The notes under the pieces were generated by a model. That model was not told the origin of the DNA. It searched no databases and was given only the letters and a program-made list of their open reading frames with translations. A program made the translations under genes and the position numbers. Below are positions 1-9,933 of a stretch of DNA of 39,591 nt, piece after piece. This DNA is from Gammaproteobacteria bacterium (GTDB lineage: Bacteria > Pseudomonadota > Gammaproteobacteria > Pseudomonadales > Pseudomonadaceae), in NCBI GenBank assembly GCA_903970465.1, contig CAJCIO010000137.1, positions 1 through 39,591 of the forward strand. The letters run 5' to 3'. How positions within the stretch are numbered: position 1 is the first letter of the stretch; every line of letters begins with the position of its first letter.

Positions 1-1
1 C

Positions 2-2150
2 AGCTACTGGGCCTGCGATGAAGAAAACGAGCGGCATCAAGTGCCGATCGGCCGACCGATCGACAACCTGCGTCTGTACATCCTCGACGGTTTCCTGGAG
101 CCGGTGCCGCAAGGCGTGGCGGGCGAGTTGTACATCGGTGGTGTGGGTCTGGCGCGGGGTTATCACCTGCGCCCAGGGCTGACCGCCGAGCGCTTCGTGG
201 CCGATCCGTTCGGTACTGGCGAGCGCCTGTATCGCACCGGCGACCTGGCTCGCTGGCGCGTCGACGGCGCCATCGAGTACGTCGGGCGTATCGACCACCA
301 GGTGAAGATCCGCGGCCTGCGTATCGAACTGGGCGAGATCGAAGCGCGCCTGCAAGGACTGGAATCGGTCGAAGAAGCCGTGGTCATCGCCCGCGACACC
401 GGGCAAGGCAAGCAACTGGTGGGCTACGTGGTGGCGCACAGCGAGGGCGAGAGCCTGCGCCGCGAGTTGCTCGAGCACCTGCCGGAATACATGGTGCCCG
501 CGCAGATTTTGGTGCTGCCTGCCATGCCGCTGTCGCCTAACGGCAAGCTGGATCGAAAAGCGTTGCCGACGCCTGATTTCAGCCAGCAACAGAAGGCGTA
601 TCAGGCCCCGCGTGATGAACGCGAGGGCCTCCTGGCAGCGATCTGGCAGTCCGTGCTGGGTATCGAGCGGGTGGGTATCGACGACAATTTCTTTGAGTTG
701 GGCGGCGATTCGATCGTGTCGATTCAGGTGGTCAGCCGTGCCCGCCAGGCTGGCCTGCAACTGAGCCCCAAAGACCTGTTCCTGCACCAGACCCTCAAAG
801 CCCTGGCTAGCGTCGCCCGCCAGGATGACAGTGTGGCGGTGGTGCAGGTACCGGCCAGCGGCCGCACGCCATTGTTGCCCATCCAGCACTGGTTCTTCGA
901 GCAGCATTTGCCACGCCGCGCCCATTGGAACCAATCCGTGCTGCTCGGTTGCGCGCAACCGCTGGACAGCGCCTTGCTGGCGCGCGCCCTGGGGCATGTA
1001 TGCGAGTGGCATGACGGTTTGCGCCTGCGCTTCGGCAATGACCCGAGCAGCGCCGAGTATGCCGCCTATACGCAGGACCCCGAACTGCTGTGGACGCGTC
1101 AGGCCACTGATGCCGAGCAATTGCTGATGCATTGCGAAGCCGCCCAGCGCAGCCTCGACCTGAGCCGAGGCCCGCTGTTGCGGGCGCTGCTGGTGGACAT
1201 GGCCGATGGCAGTCAGCGCCTGCTGCTGGCGATTCATCACCTGGTGGTGGACGGTGTGTCCTGGCGGGTGCTGCTCGAAGATCTGCAGACGGCTTACCGA
1301 CAACTGGCCAGCGCGGCCAAGGTGCAACTGCCGCCGCGCAGCAGCTCGTTTCAGCAATGGGCCGAGCGGTTGACCGAGCATGCCACCAGCGCCCAACTGG
1401 GTGCGCAGTTGAGCTATTGGCAAACCAGCCTGCAGGGCCCCAGCGGCGATTTACCCGCGCGTGATCCACACGCCAGCCTGAGCGCGCGCCACGCGCGCAC
1501 CCATAGTGTCGAACTGGACGCCGCCACCACCACCGTCCTGTTGCAACAGGCGCCTGCGGTCTATCGCACCCAGGTCAACGACCTGCTGCTCAGCGCGCTG
1601 ACCCGCAGCCTGTGCGCCTGGACGGGCGAGGCATCGGCGCTGGTGCAGCTCGAAGGGCATGGCCGCGAAGCCTTGTTCGACGACCTCGACTTGAGCCGCA
1701 CGGTTGGCTGGTTCACCAGCCTGTTCGCCTTGCGCCTGCACAACGGTGCCGATCCGCTGGCCACGCTGAAGTCGGTCAAGGAACAGTTGCGTGGCGTACC
1801 TGAGCGTGGCCTGGGCTACGGTCTGCTGCGCTATCTGGGTGGCGAAGGGCAACGCCTGGCCGACCTGCCGCAAGCGCGGGTCACGTTCAACTACCTGGGG
1901 CAGTTCGATCACAGTTTTGGCGGCGATGCCTTGTTTCAGCCTGCCAGCGAAAAATCCGGCGCCAACCGCGATGCCGATGGCGCGCTGAGCAACTGGTTGA
2001 GCGTCGACGGCCAGGTCTTCGGCGGCCGGTTGAGCCTGCGCTGGACGTACAGCGCCGCCATGTTCGATGACGGCGCCATCGAAGCGCTGGCGCAGACATA
2101 TGTCGAGCAGTTGCAGGGCTTGATCGCCCTGTGCCTGGAAGACGACGCCG
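2..2150 (+). other. NRPS module (partial A)-T-E
   Basis: Only the C-terminal third of the adenylation domain is inside the window. It shows the RGLRIELGEIE (A8) and NGKLDRKALP (A10) motifs. The specificity pocket lies upstream, so the substrate cannot be read. The carrier domain has LGGDS with Ser224, and the epimerase has an intact HHLVVDG, so this residue is probably delivered in D configuration to the next condensation domain. Confidence 0.85.
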
Positions 2151-5100
2151 GCGGTGTGACGCCGTCCGATTTCCCCTTGGCAGAGGTAGGGCAGGCGCAG
2201 CTTGACGCCCTGCCGATGGCCGCGCGGCAGATCGAAGACCTGTATCCATTGGCCCCCATGCAACAGGGTATGTTGTTCCATGCCTTGTATGAAAACGAGG
2301 GCGGGGTTTACGTCAACCAACTGCGCGTCGACATCGACGGTGTCGACGCCGAGCAATTTCGCGCTGCCTGGCAGGCGGCGCTGGACAGCCACGATAACCT
2401 GCGGGCGAGCTTCCTCTGGGAGGGACTGGAGCAACCGCTGCAGTTGATTCATCGCCACCTGGAACTGCCGTTGGAGGTGCTTGACTGGCGCCATCGCGAC
2501 GATCAGGCCAGCGCGCTGGATGAACTGGCGCAAGCGCAGCGCGCCGCCGGTTTCGCCCTGGATGAACCGCCATTGTTGCGGCTGGTGCTGGTGCGTTGTG
2601 ATGAGCGGCGGCATCATTTGATCTACACCCACCACCATATCTTGATGGATGGCTGGAGCAACGCTCAGCTGTTCGCTGAAGTGTTGCAGCGCTACGCCGG
2701 AGAAGCCGTCGCGTCCAGCGGCCATTACCGTGATTACATCCAGTGGCTGCAGGGACGCGATGCGGCCGCCAGCGAGGCGTTCTGGCAGACCCAACTGGCG
2801 CCACTGGAGGCGCCAACGCGGTTGGCCGAATGCGTGCCACCGAGCACTGCACTGGACGGTTTCGGCCAGGTGCAACGCGTGTTGACTCTGGAGCAGGGCG
2901 AACGCCTGGGTGCCTTCGCGCGGCAGCACAAGGTCACCGTCAACACGGTCGTGCAGGCGGCCTGGGCGTTGTTGCTGCACCGCTACAGCGGCCAGGCGAC
3001 GGTGGTCTTCGGGGCTACGGTGGCGGGGCGTCCGGCCGAGCTGGCCGGGATCGAACAGCAATTGGGCCTGTTCATCAACAGCCTGCCGGTGGTGGTCAGC
3101 CTGCGTGCCGAACAACCGCTGGCAGATTACCTGCAGGCCTTGCAGGTGCAGAATCTGCAACTGCGCGAACACGAACACACCCCGCTGAGCCGCCTCCAGC
3201 GCGCCTTCGCTCAAGGCGGCGAGGCACTGTTCGACAGCTTGCTGGTCTTTGAAAACTACCCGGTCGCCGAGGCCTTGCGTCAGGCCCCGGGCGGGCTGAG
3301 TTTTTCCGGCATGCAGGCGCAGGAAAACACCAATTATCCGTTGACGCTGATGGTCGCCCAGGGTGAGCGCCTGCGCTTGAACTTCGACTTCCGCTGCAGT
3401 CATTTTAAGACGGACACGGTGCGAGCCATCGGTGACCAACTGCTGCACCTGCTGTGGCAGTTCTGTGCCGACGGTCGCCAGCCGCTGGGTGAGATCGGCT
3501 TGCTGGACAACGGCGCACGTCAGCGCGTGCTGGGTGATTTCAATGCCAGTGCCATGGACTACCCGCGTCAAGCCTGCCTGCATCAGTTGATCGAACGACA
3601 GACTGCGCTCGATCCCGCTGCCGTGGCACTGGACGACGGCCATAGCCAACTGGACTACGGGCAGTTGAACGCCCGCGCCAATCGGCTGGCTCGCTGGCTG
3701 CGCGCTCAGGGTGCCGGCCCGGACTGTGCCGTAGGGGTCGCGCTGGAACGCACCGTGCACTTGCCGGTAGCGTTGCTGGCGGTGCTCAAGGCGGGTGCCG
3801 CCTATGTGCCTCTGGACCCGGAGTTTCCCACGGAGCGTCTGGCGCACATGCTGGCTGACAGCGGGGCGCGTTTGCTGTTGACCCAGCAGCATTTGTTGAG
3901 CGAACTGCCGGAGAGCCAAGCGCAGGTATTGTGCCTGGATCGCGACTGGGCACAGCTCGACAGCCTTGCCGAGCAGGACTTGAGCGCAGACGAACGCCAG
4001 CGACCGGTGAGCGTCGACGATCTGGCCTATGTGATCTACACCTCTGGCTCCACGGGCAAGCCCAAAGGCGTTGCCGTGCGGCATGGCGGGGTGGTCAACT
4101 TCCTGTCGAGCATGGCTCGGGAACCGGGCGTGACAGCCCGCGACCGCGTGCTGGCGCTGACGTCATTGTCTTTCGATATATTCGCCCTGGAGCTGTACCT
4201 GCCGTTGTTGGTGGGGGGCAGCGTGCAACTGGTGGATCGTGACTGCGCCCGTGACCCGGCAAGACTGCTGGCCACCGCGCTGGAGAAGGGCGTGACGGTG
4301 ATCCAGGCGACACCGTCGACCTGGACGCTGCTCAGCGCCCACGAAGATTTTTCGCGCTTGCAGGGCTGCCGCTTCTTCTGCGGCGGCGAGGCGCTGTCGG
4401 TCGAACTGGCGGCCGTACTCAGCGCCCAGGCGGACGCATTGTGGAACCTCTACGGCCCGACCGAAACCACCATCTGGTCAGCGGCGTGGCGCATCCCGCG
4501 TGGGGGCCGGGCGCTGCTTGGCAAGCCGATCGCCAATACCCGCCTGTACGTGCTGGACGCTGCGCTGCAACCCCTGCCAGCGGGTGTCGCGGGCGAGCTA
4601 TACATTGCCGGCGACGGCCTGGCGCGGGGTTATCATGCGCGCCCCGGGCTGAGTGCCGAGCGCTTCGTGGCGGACCCTTTCGATGCACACGGCGGTTGCA
4701 TGTACCGCACTGGCGATCTGGCGCGCTGGAGTGAGGACGGTGTGCTGGAGTACTGCGGGCGTATCGACCATCAAGTCAAGGTGCGAGGCTTTCGGATCGA
4801 ACTGGGCGAGATCGAGTCGTGCCTGCTGGCGTGCCACGGGGTACGGGAGGCGGTGGTCATTGCCCGCGAAACACCTCTGGGCAAACAACTGCTGGGCTAC
4901 GTCGTGGCCGACGGCGAACCCGCTCCGAGGGCCGAGGTGTTGCGCGCCTCGTTGCAGGCCGAACTGCCTGATTACATGGTGCCGGCGCAAGTGATGGTGC
5001 TGTCGCGCATGCCTCTGACGCCCAACGGCAAGCTCGACCGCAAGGCCTTGCCAGACCCGGATTTCAGCAGCCTGCAGCAACGCTACCAGGCGCCGCGTAA

Positions 5101-8100
5101 CGAGCTGGAACGGCGTTTGGCCGAGCTTTGGCAGCACGTACTGGGTTTGCAGCAGGTGGGTATCGACGACAACTTCTTCGAATTGGGCGGCGACTCCATC
5201 GTCTCTATCCAGCTGGCCGGACGTGCCCGCCAGGCGGGTCTGCAACTCAGCCCGCGACAGCTGTTCGAGCACCCGACCGTGGCCCAGTTGGCGCAGGTGA
5301 TCACGGCCGTGGTCGCGCCAGCGGCGAGCCGCCTCAGCCCGGCGGAGTCGGTGCAAACGGGACTGTTCCCACTGGCGCGGCTGGAAGCCGGGCAGATCGA
5401 AACGCTCGGACTGGACTTGGCTCAGGTCGAGAATCTTTACCCGCTGTCACCCATGCAGCAAGGCATGCTGTTCCACGCGCTGGACAATCCGGGATCGGGA
5501 CTTTACGTCAATCAGATCAGCGTGCCGGTCGAAGGCCTCGACAGCGCGCGCTTTGCCCAGGCGTGGAGCCACGCCGTGGTTCGCCACGACACCTTGCGCA
5601 GTGGGTTCATCTGGCAGAGCGGCCTGCGCGAACCCTTGCAGGTGGTGTATGCCACGGCGCCGGCGCAGTTGCGTCTGCGTGACGATGTAGACGATGTGGT
5701 GGCCTTCGCCGAAGCGGATCGTCTGGAAGGTTTCGACCTGGCCCGCCCGCCGTTGCAGCGCCTGACGTTGATCGATCTGGGCGACGGTCGTCAGCAATTG
5801 ATCTGGACCACCCATCATTTGCTGATGGATGGCTGGAGCGGCGCGCAGCTGATCAAAGAGGTGCTGCAACTGTATGCAGGCATCGAACTGCCAGCGGTCA
5901 GCGCGCGCTACGCGGATTACATCGGCTGGCTACAGCGCCAGGACAGCGTGGCGGCTGAAGCCTTCTGGCGTGACCGGCTGGCGCTGGTGCAGCAGCCGAC
6001 ATTACTGGCCGACACCCTGTCGCGCCCGGCCGAGGGCGATGGCCACGGCCTCAGCTACAGCCACTATGATGCCGCGGCTACCGAGCGTCTGAAGTCTTAC
6101 GCGCGCAGTCAGCGAGTCACCCTCAATACCTTGCTGCAAAGCGCCTGGTTGTTGCTGTTGCAACGCTATACAGGGCAGCAGCAAGTGGTGTTCGGGGCCA
6201 CCGTGGCCGGGCGTCCGGCACAGCTGCCGGGTATCGATAGCTTGCTCGGCCTGTTCATCAATACCTTGCCGATCGCTCAGGCGCCCAAGGCTCAGGATGA
6301 TCTGGGCGAATGGCTGCGCCAGTTGCAGGCCTACAACGCTGAGGTACGCGAGTTCGAGCACACCCCCTTGTATGACATTCAACGGTGGGCCGGCCACAGC
6401 GGTCAGGCGTTGTTCGACAGCATTATCGTGTTCGAGAACTACCCGGTGGACGAAGCGCTGCGCCGCGGCGGTGACGGCCCGCAATTTGGTGCGCTTAGCC
6501 TGAAAGACGTGACCAACGTGCCGATGGACCTGGCCATCCGTGTGGGCGAGGGCCTGGAGATTGAATACCAGTACCTGCGCAGCCATTTCGACGCGGTGGC
6601 GGTAGAGCGCATTCGCGCCAACATGGAGCAGATACTCGCCGCCATGGTCGCCGGCCAGGCGCGCTTGATCGGCGATCTGCAGTGCCTGAGCGAAGCCGAT
6701 CGCAGCGCTTCGGGCAATTGCCGTGGTCCGCATCAGACCTTGCCTGCGATGCAACCGGTGCACCTGGCGATCGCCGAACAGGCGCGCGCGTGTCCCTCCG
6801 CAACCGCCTTGCTGTGCGGACCTGAACAGCTTGAGTACGCGGCGCTGGAACTTGGCTCCAATCAACTGGCGCATCGGTTGATCAGCCTGGGCATCGCGCC
6901 AGAGGTGCGGGTCGGGGTGGTGCTGCCACGCGGCGTGTCGATTCCGTTGGCCCTGCTGGCGGTGCTCAAGGCGGGCGGTGCCTATGTGCCGCTGGACGCG
7001 GATTATCCGCGTGAGCGTCTGGCGTTCCAGATGGCCGATGCCGGGATTGCGCTGCTGATCACCGACAGCCGACTGCGTGAGCGCCTGCCGGTGCCGCAGG
7101 GCGTGCTGTGCCTGGAGCTCGACAACCTCGACCTGAGCGATGAGCGCGGCGATTTGCCGTCGGTAGAACTTGCGCCGGAAAACCTCGCTTACATCATCTA
7201 CACCTCTGGCTCCACGGGGCAGCCCAAGGGCGTCAGTGTGGCTCACGGTCCACTGGCGATGCATTGCGCGGCAATTGGTCAGTTGTACGAGATGGACCGC
7301 TCGACACGCGAGCTGCACTTCATGTCGTTCGCCTTCGACGGTGCTCACGAGCGTTGGCTGACCACGCTGGTGCACGGGGGCAGCCTGGTACTGCGGGGCG
7401 ACGAGTTGTGGACGCCCGAACAGGTCTACGACGTGTTGCATGAGCAGCGCATCGATGTGGCCGCCTTCCCGCCGGCCTATTTGCAGCAACTGGCCGAACA
7501 CGCCTTGCGCGATGGCAACCCGCCGCCGGTGCGGATCTACTGCTTTGGCGGCGATGCCGTGCCGAACGCCAGCTTCGAACTGGCCAAACGGGCGCTGCGT
7601 CCACGCTGGATCACCAACGGTTACGGACCGACCGAAACAGTGGTCACCCCGCTGCTCTGGAAGGCTGACGCGAACACTGCCTGCGACGCGGCCTATGCGC
7701 CGATTGGCAAAGGTGTCGGTGCACGTCGGCTGTATATCCTCGACCCGCAGCTGCGCCCGGTGCCCTTGGGTGTGGCGGGTGAGCTGTACATCGGCGGTGA
7801 AGGCCTGGCGCGCGGTTACCATCAGCGCCCGGACCTGACGGCCGAACGCTTCGTGGCTGATCCGTTCAGCAGCGAGGGCGGGCGGTTGTATCGCACGGGC
7901 GATCTGGTGCGTGGTCGCGCCGATGGGGTGATCGACTACGTGGGACGCATCGATCATCAGGTGAAGATTCGCGGCTTCCGTATCGAGCTCGGGGAAATCG
8001 AAGCGCGTCTGCAAGAGCATCCGCACGTCCGTGAGGCGCTGGTGGTGGCGCGCGACGGGCACAGCGGCAAGCAACTGATCGGCTATGTGGTCAATCATCC

Positions 8101-9907
8101 GGGCGTCGCGTCCAGTGGCGACGACGTGCGCAGTTACCTGCGTGCACGGCTTCCGGACTACATGGTGCCGGTGCAGGTGATGGTGCTTGAACGCATGCCG
8201 TTGTCGCCCGCCGGCAAGTTGGATCGCAAAGCGCTTCCGGAGCCGCAGTGGAACAGCGCTGGCACTTATGTCGCGCCGCGCAACGCCACCGAGCAGGTGC
8301 TGGCTGCGATCTGGCAGGCGGTGCTGCAGGTGGAACAAGTGGGCATCCACGACAATTTCTTCGACCTGGGTGGCGATTCGATTCTCAGCTTGCAGGTGAT
8401 CTCTCGGGTGCGACAGGCCGAGGGCCTGGGCCTGGAGATTCGTCTGCGCGATCTGCTGCAGTACCAGACCATTGCGGGTCTGCTGGAGCGCGGCCAGGAC
8501 AACACTGTAACGGACGCCGCCGAGCCGCAAGCGGCGAGCGAAAGTGTGGGTGATGAAGCGTTCGGGCTGATTCCGATCCAGCAGTGGTTGTTCGAGCAGG
8601 ATCTGCAGGCGCCTGAGCATTTCAACCAGGCGATCCTGTTGCAGTGCCGCGAAGCGCTGGACGTGGAGCAGCTGGATGCCGCCTTGCACGCGGTGCTCGG
8701 TGAGCACGCCAGCCTGCGCCTGGCGTTCGCGCGCGGCAACGATGGCCAGTGGCGTCAGCGTTATTGCGAGTTGAGTAAACTGCAGGACGGTTTACGTGCC
8801 GACCCATTGCTGTGGCGGCGTGATGCGCTGGACAGCGAGGCCGCTCTGGCGATTGCCAATCAGGCCCAGCGCAGTCTGGATATCGCTGGCGGGCGCTTGC
8901 TGCGTGCGGTTTACAGTGAACTGGCCGATGGCAGTCGACGGCTGCTGCTGGTCGCTCACCACTTGGGGATAGATGGCGTTTCCTGGCGGATCCTGCTTGA
9001 AGATCTGCAACAGGCCTATCGCCAACTGTGCAACGGCCAGGCGCCGCGCTTCAATGCACGCACCAGCAGCTATCGAGCGTGGGCGCAAAGTTTGCGCGAG
9101 TATGCCGCCCATCCACGTGTGTTGGCCGAACTGCCGTACTGGCTCGAACAGACCGAACCCGAGGGACTGGGTGAGCCGCCACTGGACAACCCGCGTGGCA
9201 GTCAGCGTGTGGCGCACATGCAGCAGGTGCAGCTACGGCTGGACCGTGACCTGACGGCGCAATTGCTGAAGGTCGCCCCCGAGGCTTACCGCACGCAGAT
9301 CAACGATTTGCTGCTCACGGCGCTTGGCCGCGTGCTGTGTCGCTTCAGTGGCAGCGAGTCGGTACTGATCGGCCTGGAGGGCCATGGCCGCGAGGATATT
9401 TTCGAGGGCCTGGACCACAGCCGCACGCTCGGCTGGTTCACCAGCCTGTTCCCCTTGCGTCTGACGCCGGGGCAGGGCGGCTATGCCGAGTCGGTATTGG
9501 CCACTCGCGAGCAGCTGCGCGGGGTGCCGGATAAAGGCATCGGCCATGGCGTGCTGCGCTACCTCGGCGATGCGCAGACCCGCCGTGTGCTGGCGGGCAG
9601 GCAGCAACCACGCGTGACGTTCAACTACTTGGGGCAATTCGATCAGAGCTTCGATGACAAGGCGCTGTTTGCGCCGCTGCAGGAACGCCCCGGCGATGCC
9701 TATGCCGCCAGCGCCCCTTTGAACAACTGGCTGGAGATCATCGGCCAGGTCTACGACGGTGAGCTGGCCCTGCGGTGTCTGTTCAGCAGTCGGACGTTGC
9801 GCACCACCACGGTCGAACGACTGATGGCGCTGTATCGCCAGGAGTTGCAGGGCCTGATCCAACACTGCTGCGCACAGGTCGCCCAGCGCGAGCAGGTGCC
9901 GGTATGA
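2..9907 (+). CDS. Non-ribosomal peptide synthetase, 3' part (5' end outside window)
   Basis: Multimodular peptide synthetase, most likely the assembly line of a siderophore. The frame is open to the window edge, so the GTG at 41 is an internal codon, not a start. Counting residues from the codon at 41, domains run: end of an A domain (1-180), T (phosphopantetheine Ser224), E (275-705, HHxxxDG at 399-405), C (733-1165, HHxxxDG at 865-871), A (1185-1690), T (Ser1719), C (1800-2230, HH 1925-1926), A (2245-2740), T (Ser2780), E (2845-3280, HH 2973-2974). The E domains carry the HHxxxDGVSWR and FNYLGQFD signatures. The protein stops right after the last E domain, so it has no thioesterase. Its TGA lies 26 bases before the chosen start of the hydrolase gene. 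Siderophore identity rests on neighbouring PvdA-, Fhu- and TonB-receptor-like genes and cannot be read from this gene alone. Confidence 0.95.
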   Translation, partial: SYWACDEENERHQVPIGRPIDNLRLYILDGFLEPVPQGVAGELYIGGVGLARGYHLRPGLTAERFVADPFGTGERLYRTGDLARWRVDGAIEYVGRIDHQVKIRGLRIELGEIEARLQGLESVEEAVVIARDTGQGKQLVGYVVAHSEGESLRRELLEHLPEYMVPAQILVLPAMPLSPNGKLDRKALPTPDFSQQQKAYQAPRDEREGLLAAIWQSVLGIERVGIDDNFFELGGDSIVSIQVVSRARQAGLQLSPKDLFLHQTLKALASVARQDDSVAVVQVPASGRTPLLPIQHWFFEQHLPRRAHWNQSVLLGCAQPLDSALLARALGHVCEWHDGLRLRFGNDPSSAEYAAYTQDPELLWTRQATDAEQLLMHCEAAQRSLDLSRGPLLRALLVDMADGSQRLLLAIHHLVVDGVSWRVLLEDLQTAYRQLASAAKVQLPPRSSSFQQWAERLTEHATSAQLGAQLSYWQTSLQGPSGDLPARDPHASLSARHARTHSVELDAATTTVLLQQAPAVYRTQVNDLLLSALTRSLCAWTGEASALVQLEGHGREALFDDLDLSRTVGWFTSLFALRLHNGADPLATLKSVKEQLRGVPERGLGYGLLRYLGGEGQRLADLPQARVTFNYLGQFDHSFGGDALFQPASEKSGANRDADGALSNWLSVDGQVFGGRLSLRWTYSAAMFDDGAIEALAQTYVEQLQGLIALCLEDDAGGVTPSDFPLAEVGQAQLDALPMAARQIEDLYPLAPMQQGMLFHALYENEGGVYVNQLRVDIDGVDAEQFRAAWQAALDSHDNLRASFLWEGLEQPLQLIHRHLELPLEVLDWRHRDDQASALDELAQAQRAAGFALDEPPLLRLVLVRCDERRHHLIYTHHHILMDGWSNAQLFAEVLQRYAGEAVASSGHYRDYIQWLQGRDAAASEAFWQTQLAPLEAPTRLAECVPPSTALDGFGQVQRVLTLEQGERLGAFARQHKVTVNTVVQAAWALLLHRYSGQATVVFGATVAGRPAELAGIEQQLGLFINSLPVVVSLRAEQPLADYLQALQVQNLQLREHEHTPLSRLQRAFAQGGEALFDSLLVFENYPVAEALRQAPGGLSFSGMQAQENTNYPLTLMVAQGERLRLNFDFRCSHFKTDTVRAIGDQLLHLLWQFCADGRQPLGEIGLLDNGARQRVLGDFNASAMDYPRQACLHQLIERQTALDPAAVALDDGHSQLDYGQLNARANRLARWLRAQGAGPDCAVGVALERTVHLPVALLAVLKAGAAYVPLDPEFPTERLAHMLADSGARLLLTQQHLLSELPESQAQVLCLDRDWAQLDSLAEQDLSADERQRPVSVDDLAYVIYTSGSTGKPKGVAVRHGGVVNFLSSMAREPGVTARDRVLALTSLSFDIFALELYLPLLVGGSVQLVDRDCARDPARLLATALEKGVTVIQATPSTWTLLSAHEDFSRLQGCRFFCGGEALSVELAAVLSAQADALWNLYGPTETTIWSAAWRIPRGGRALLGKPIANTRLYVLDAALQPLPAGVAGELYIAGDGLARGYHARPGLSAERFVADPFDAHGGCMYRTGDLARWSEDGVLEYCGRIDHQVKVRGFRIELGEIESCLLACHGVREAVVIARETPLGKQLLGYVVADGEPAPRAEVLRASLQAELPDYMVPAQVMVLSRMPLTPNGKLDRKALPDPDFSSLQQRYQAPRNELERRLAELWQHVLGLQQVGIDDNFFELGGDSIVSIQLAGRARQAGLQLSPRQLFEHPTVAQLAQVITAVVAPAASRLSPAESVQTGLFPLARLEAGQIETLGLDLAQVENLYPLSPMQQGMLFHALDNPGSGLYVNQISVPVEGLDSARFAQAWSHAVVRHDTLRSGFIWQSGLREPLQVVYATAPAQLRLRDDVDDVVAFAEADRLEGFDLARPPLQRLTLIDLGDGRQQLIWTTHHLLMDGWSGAQLIKEVLQLYAGIELPAVSARYADYIGWLQRQDSVAAEAFWRDRLALVQQPTLLADTLSRPAEGDGHGLSYSHYDAAATERLKSYARSQRVTLNTLLQSAWLLLLQRYTGQQQVVFGATVAGRPAQLPGIDSLLGLFINTLPIAQAPKAQDDLGEWLRQLQAYNAEVREFEHTPLYDIQRWAGHSGQALFDSIIVFENYPVDEALRRGGDGPQFGALSLKDVTNVPMDLAIRVGEGLEIEYQYLRSHFDAVAVERIRANMEQILAAMVAGQARLIGDLQCLSEADRSASGNCRGPHQTLPAMQPVHLAIAEQARACPSATALLCGPEQLEYAALELGSNQLAHRLISLGIAPEVRVGVVLPRGVSIPLALLAVLKAGGAYVPLDADYPRERLAFQMADAGIALLITDSRLRERLPVPQGVLCLELDNLDLSDERGDLPSVELAPENLAYIIYTSGSTGQPKGVSVAHGPLAMHCAAIGQLYEMDRSTRELHFMSFAFDGAHERWLTTLVHGGSLVLRGDELWTPEQVYDVLHEQRIDVAAFPPAYLQQLAEHALRDGNPPPVRIYCFGGDAVPNASFELAKRALRPRWITNGYGPTETVVTPLLWKADANTACDAAYAPIGKGVGARRLYILDPQLRPVPLGVAGELYIGGEGLARGYHQRPDLTAERFVADPFSSEGGRLYRTGDLVRGRADGVIDYVGRIDHQVKIRGFRIELGEIEARLQEHPHVREALVVARDGHSGKQLIGYVVNHPGVASSGDDVRSYLRARLPDYMVPVQVMVLERMPLSPAGKLDRKALPEPQWNSAGTYVAPRNATEQVLAAIWQAVLQVEQVGIHDNFFDLGGDSILSLQVISRVRQAEGLGLEIRLRDLLQYQTIAGLLERGQDNTVTDAAEPQAASESVGDEAFGLIPIQQWLFEQDLQAPEHFNQAILLQCREALDVEQLDAALHAVLGEHASLRLAFARGNDGQWRQRYCELSKLQDGLRADPLLWRRDALDSEAALAIANQAQRSLDIAGGRLLRAVYSELADGSRRLLLVAHHLGIDGVSWRILLEDLQQAYRQLCNGQAPRFNARTSSYRAWAQSLREYAAHPRVLAELPYWLEQTEPEGLGEPPLDNPRGSQRVAHMQQVQLRLDRDLTAQLLKVAPEAYRTQINDLLLTALGRVLCRFSGSESVLIGLEGHGREDIFEGLDHSRTLGWFTSLFPLRLTPGQGGYAESVLATREQLRGVPDKGIGHGVLRYLGDAQTRRVLAGRQQPRVTFNYLGQFDQSFDDKALFAPLQERPGDAYAASAPLNNWLEIIGQVYDGELALRCLFSSRTLRTTTVERLMALYRQELQGLIQHCCAQVAQREQVPV
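2235..5330 (+). other. NRPS module C-A-T, glycine-like pocket
   Basis: The condensation domain begins with the PLAPMQQGMLFH-type motif and has HHILMDGWS, as in domains that follow an epimerase. Aligning the A domain by eye to GrsA PheA gives pocket residues D, I, L, Q, F, G, L, I, W plus the invariant Lys. As I remember it this differs at one position from the published glycine code DILQLGLIWK. The carrier Ser is residue 1719 and no epimerase follows, which fits an achiral residue. The Gly call is an inference from a hand alignment. Confidence 0.6.
5430..9870 (+). other. NRPS terminal module C-A-T-E, basic or ornithine-type pocket
   Basis: The condensation domain has PLSPMQQGMLFH and HHLLMDGWS. 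Hand alignment of the A domain gives D, G, E, A, C, G, G, V, T, Lys. A code starting D-G-E with an acidic third residue fits a positively charged or ornithine-derived side chain, so (acyl-)hydroxyornithine is a reasonable candidate given the hydroxylase and acyltransferase nearby. I cannot match the full code to a known substrate with confidence. Carrier Ser is 2780. The final E domain has HHLGIDGVSWR and looks active, so the last tethered residue is probably D. Confidence 0.55.
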
Positions 9908-9933
9908 GCCGAACACTATTTAACGAGGTGAGC

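Noticed and set aside
41..43. GTG as the start of the NRPS gene
   Set aside because: The reading frame stays open to the window edge and the residues before it (SYWACDEENERHQ) fit the A domain, so the gene is cut by the window.
1451..4084. Long open frame (877 codons) on the minus strand inside the NRPS
   Set aside because: Antisense to clear C and A domain motifs; low-complexity Gln/Arg/His-rich translation typical of the reverse of GC-rich coding sequence.
6002..8707. Long open frame (901 codons) on the minus strand inside the NRPS
   Set aside because: Mirror of conserved NRPS domains, no recognisable domain, no ribosome site.
2..9907. Repeated segments as a possible DNA repeat array
   Set aside because: They are homologous NRPS domains (three T, two E, two C, three A), not tandem or CRISPR-type repeats.
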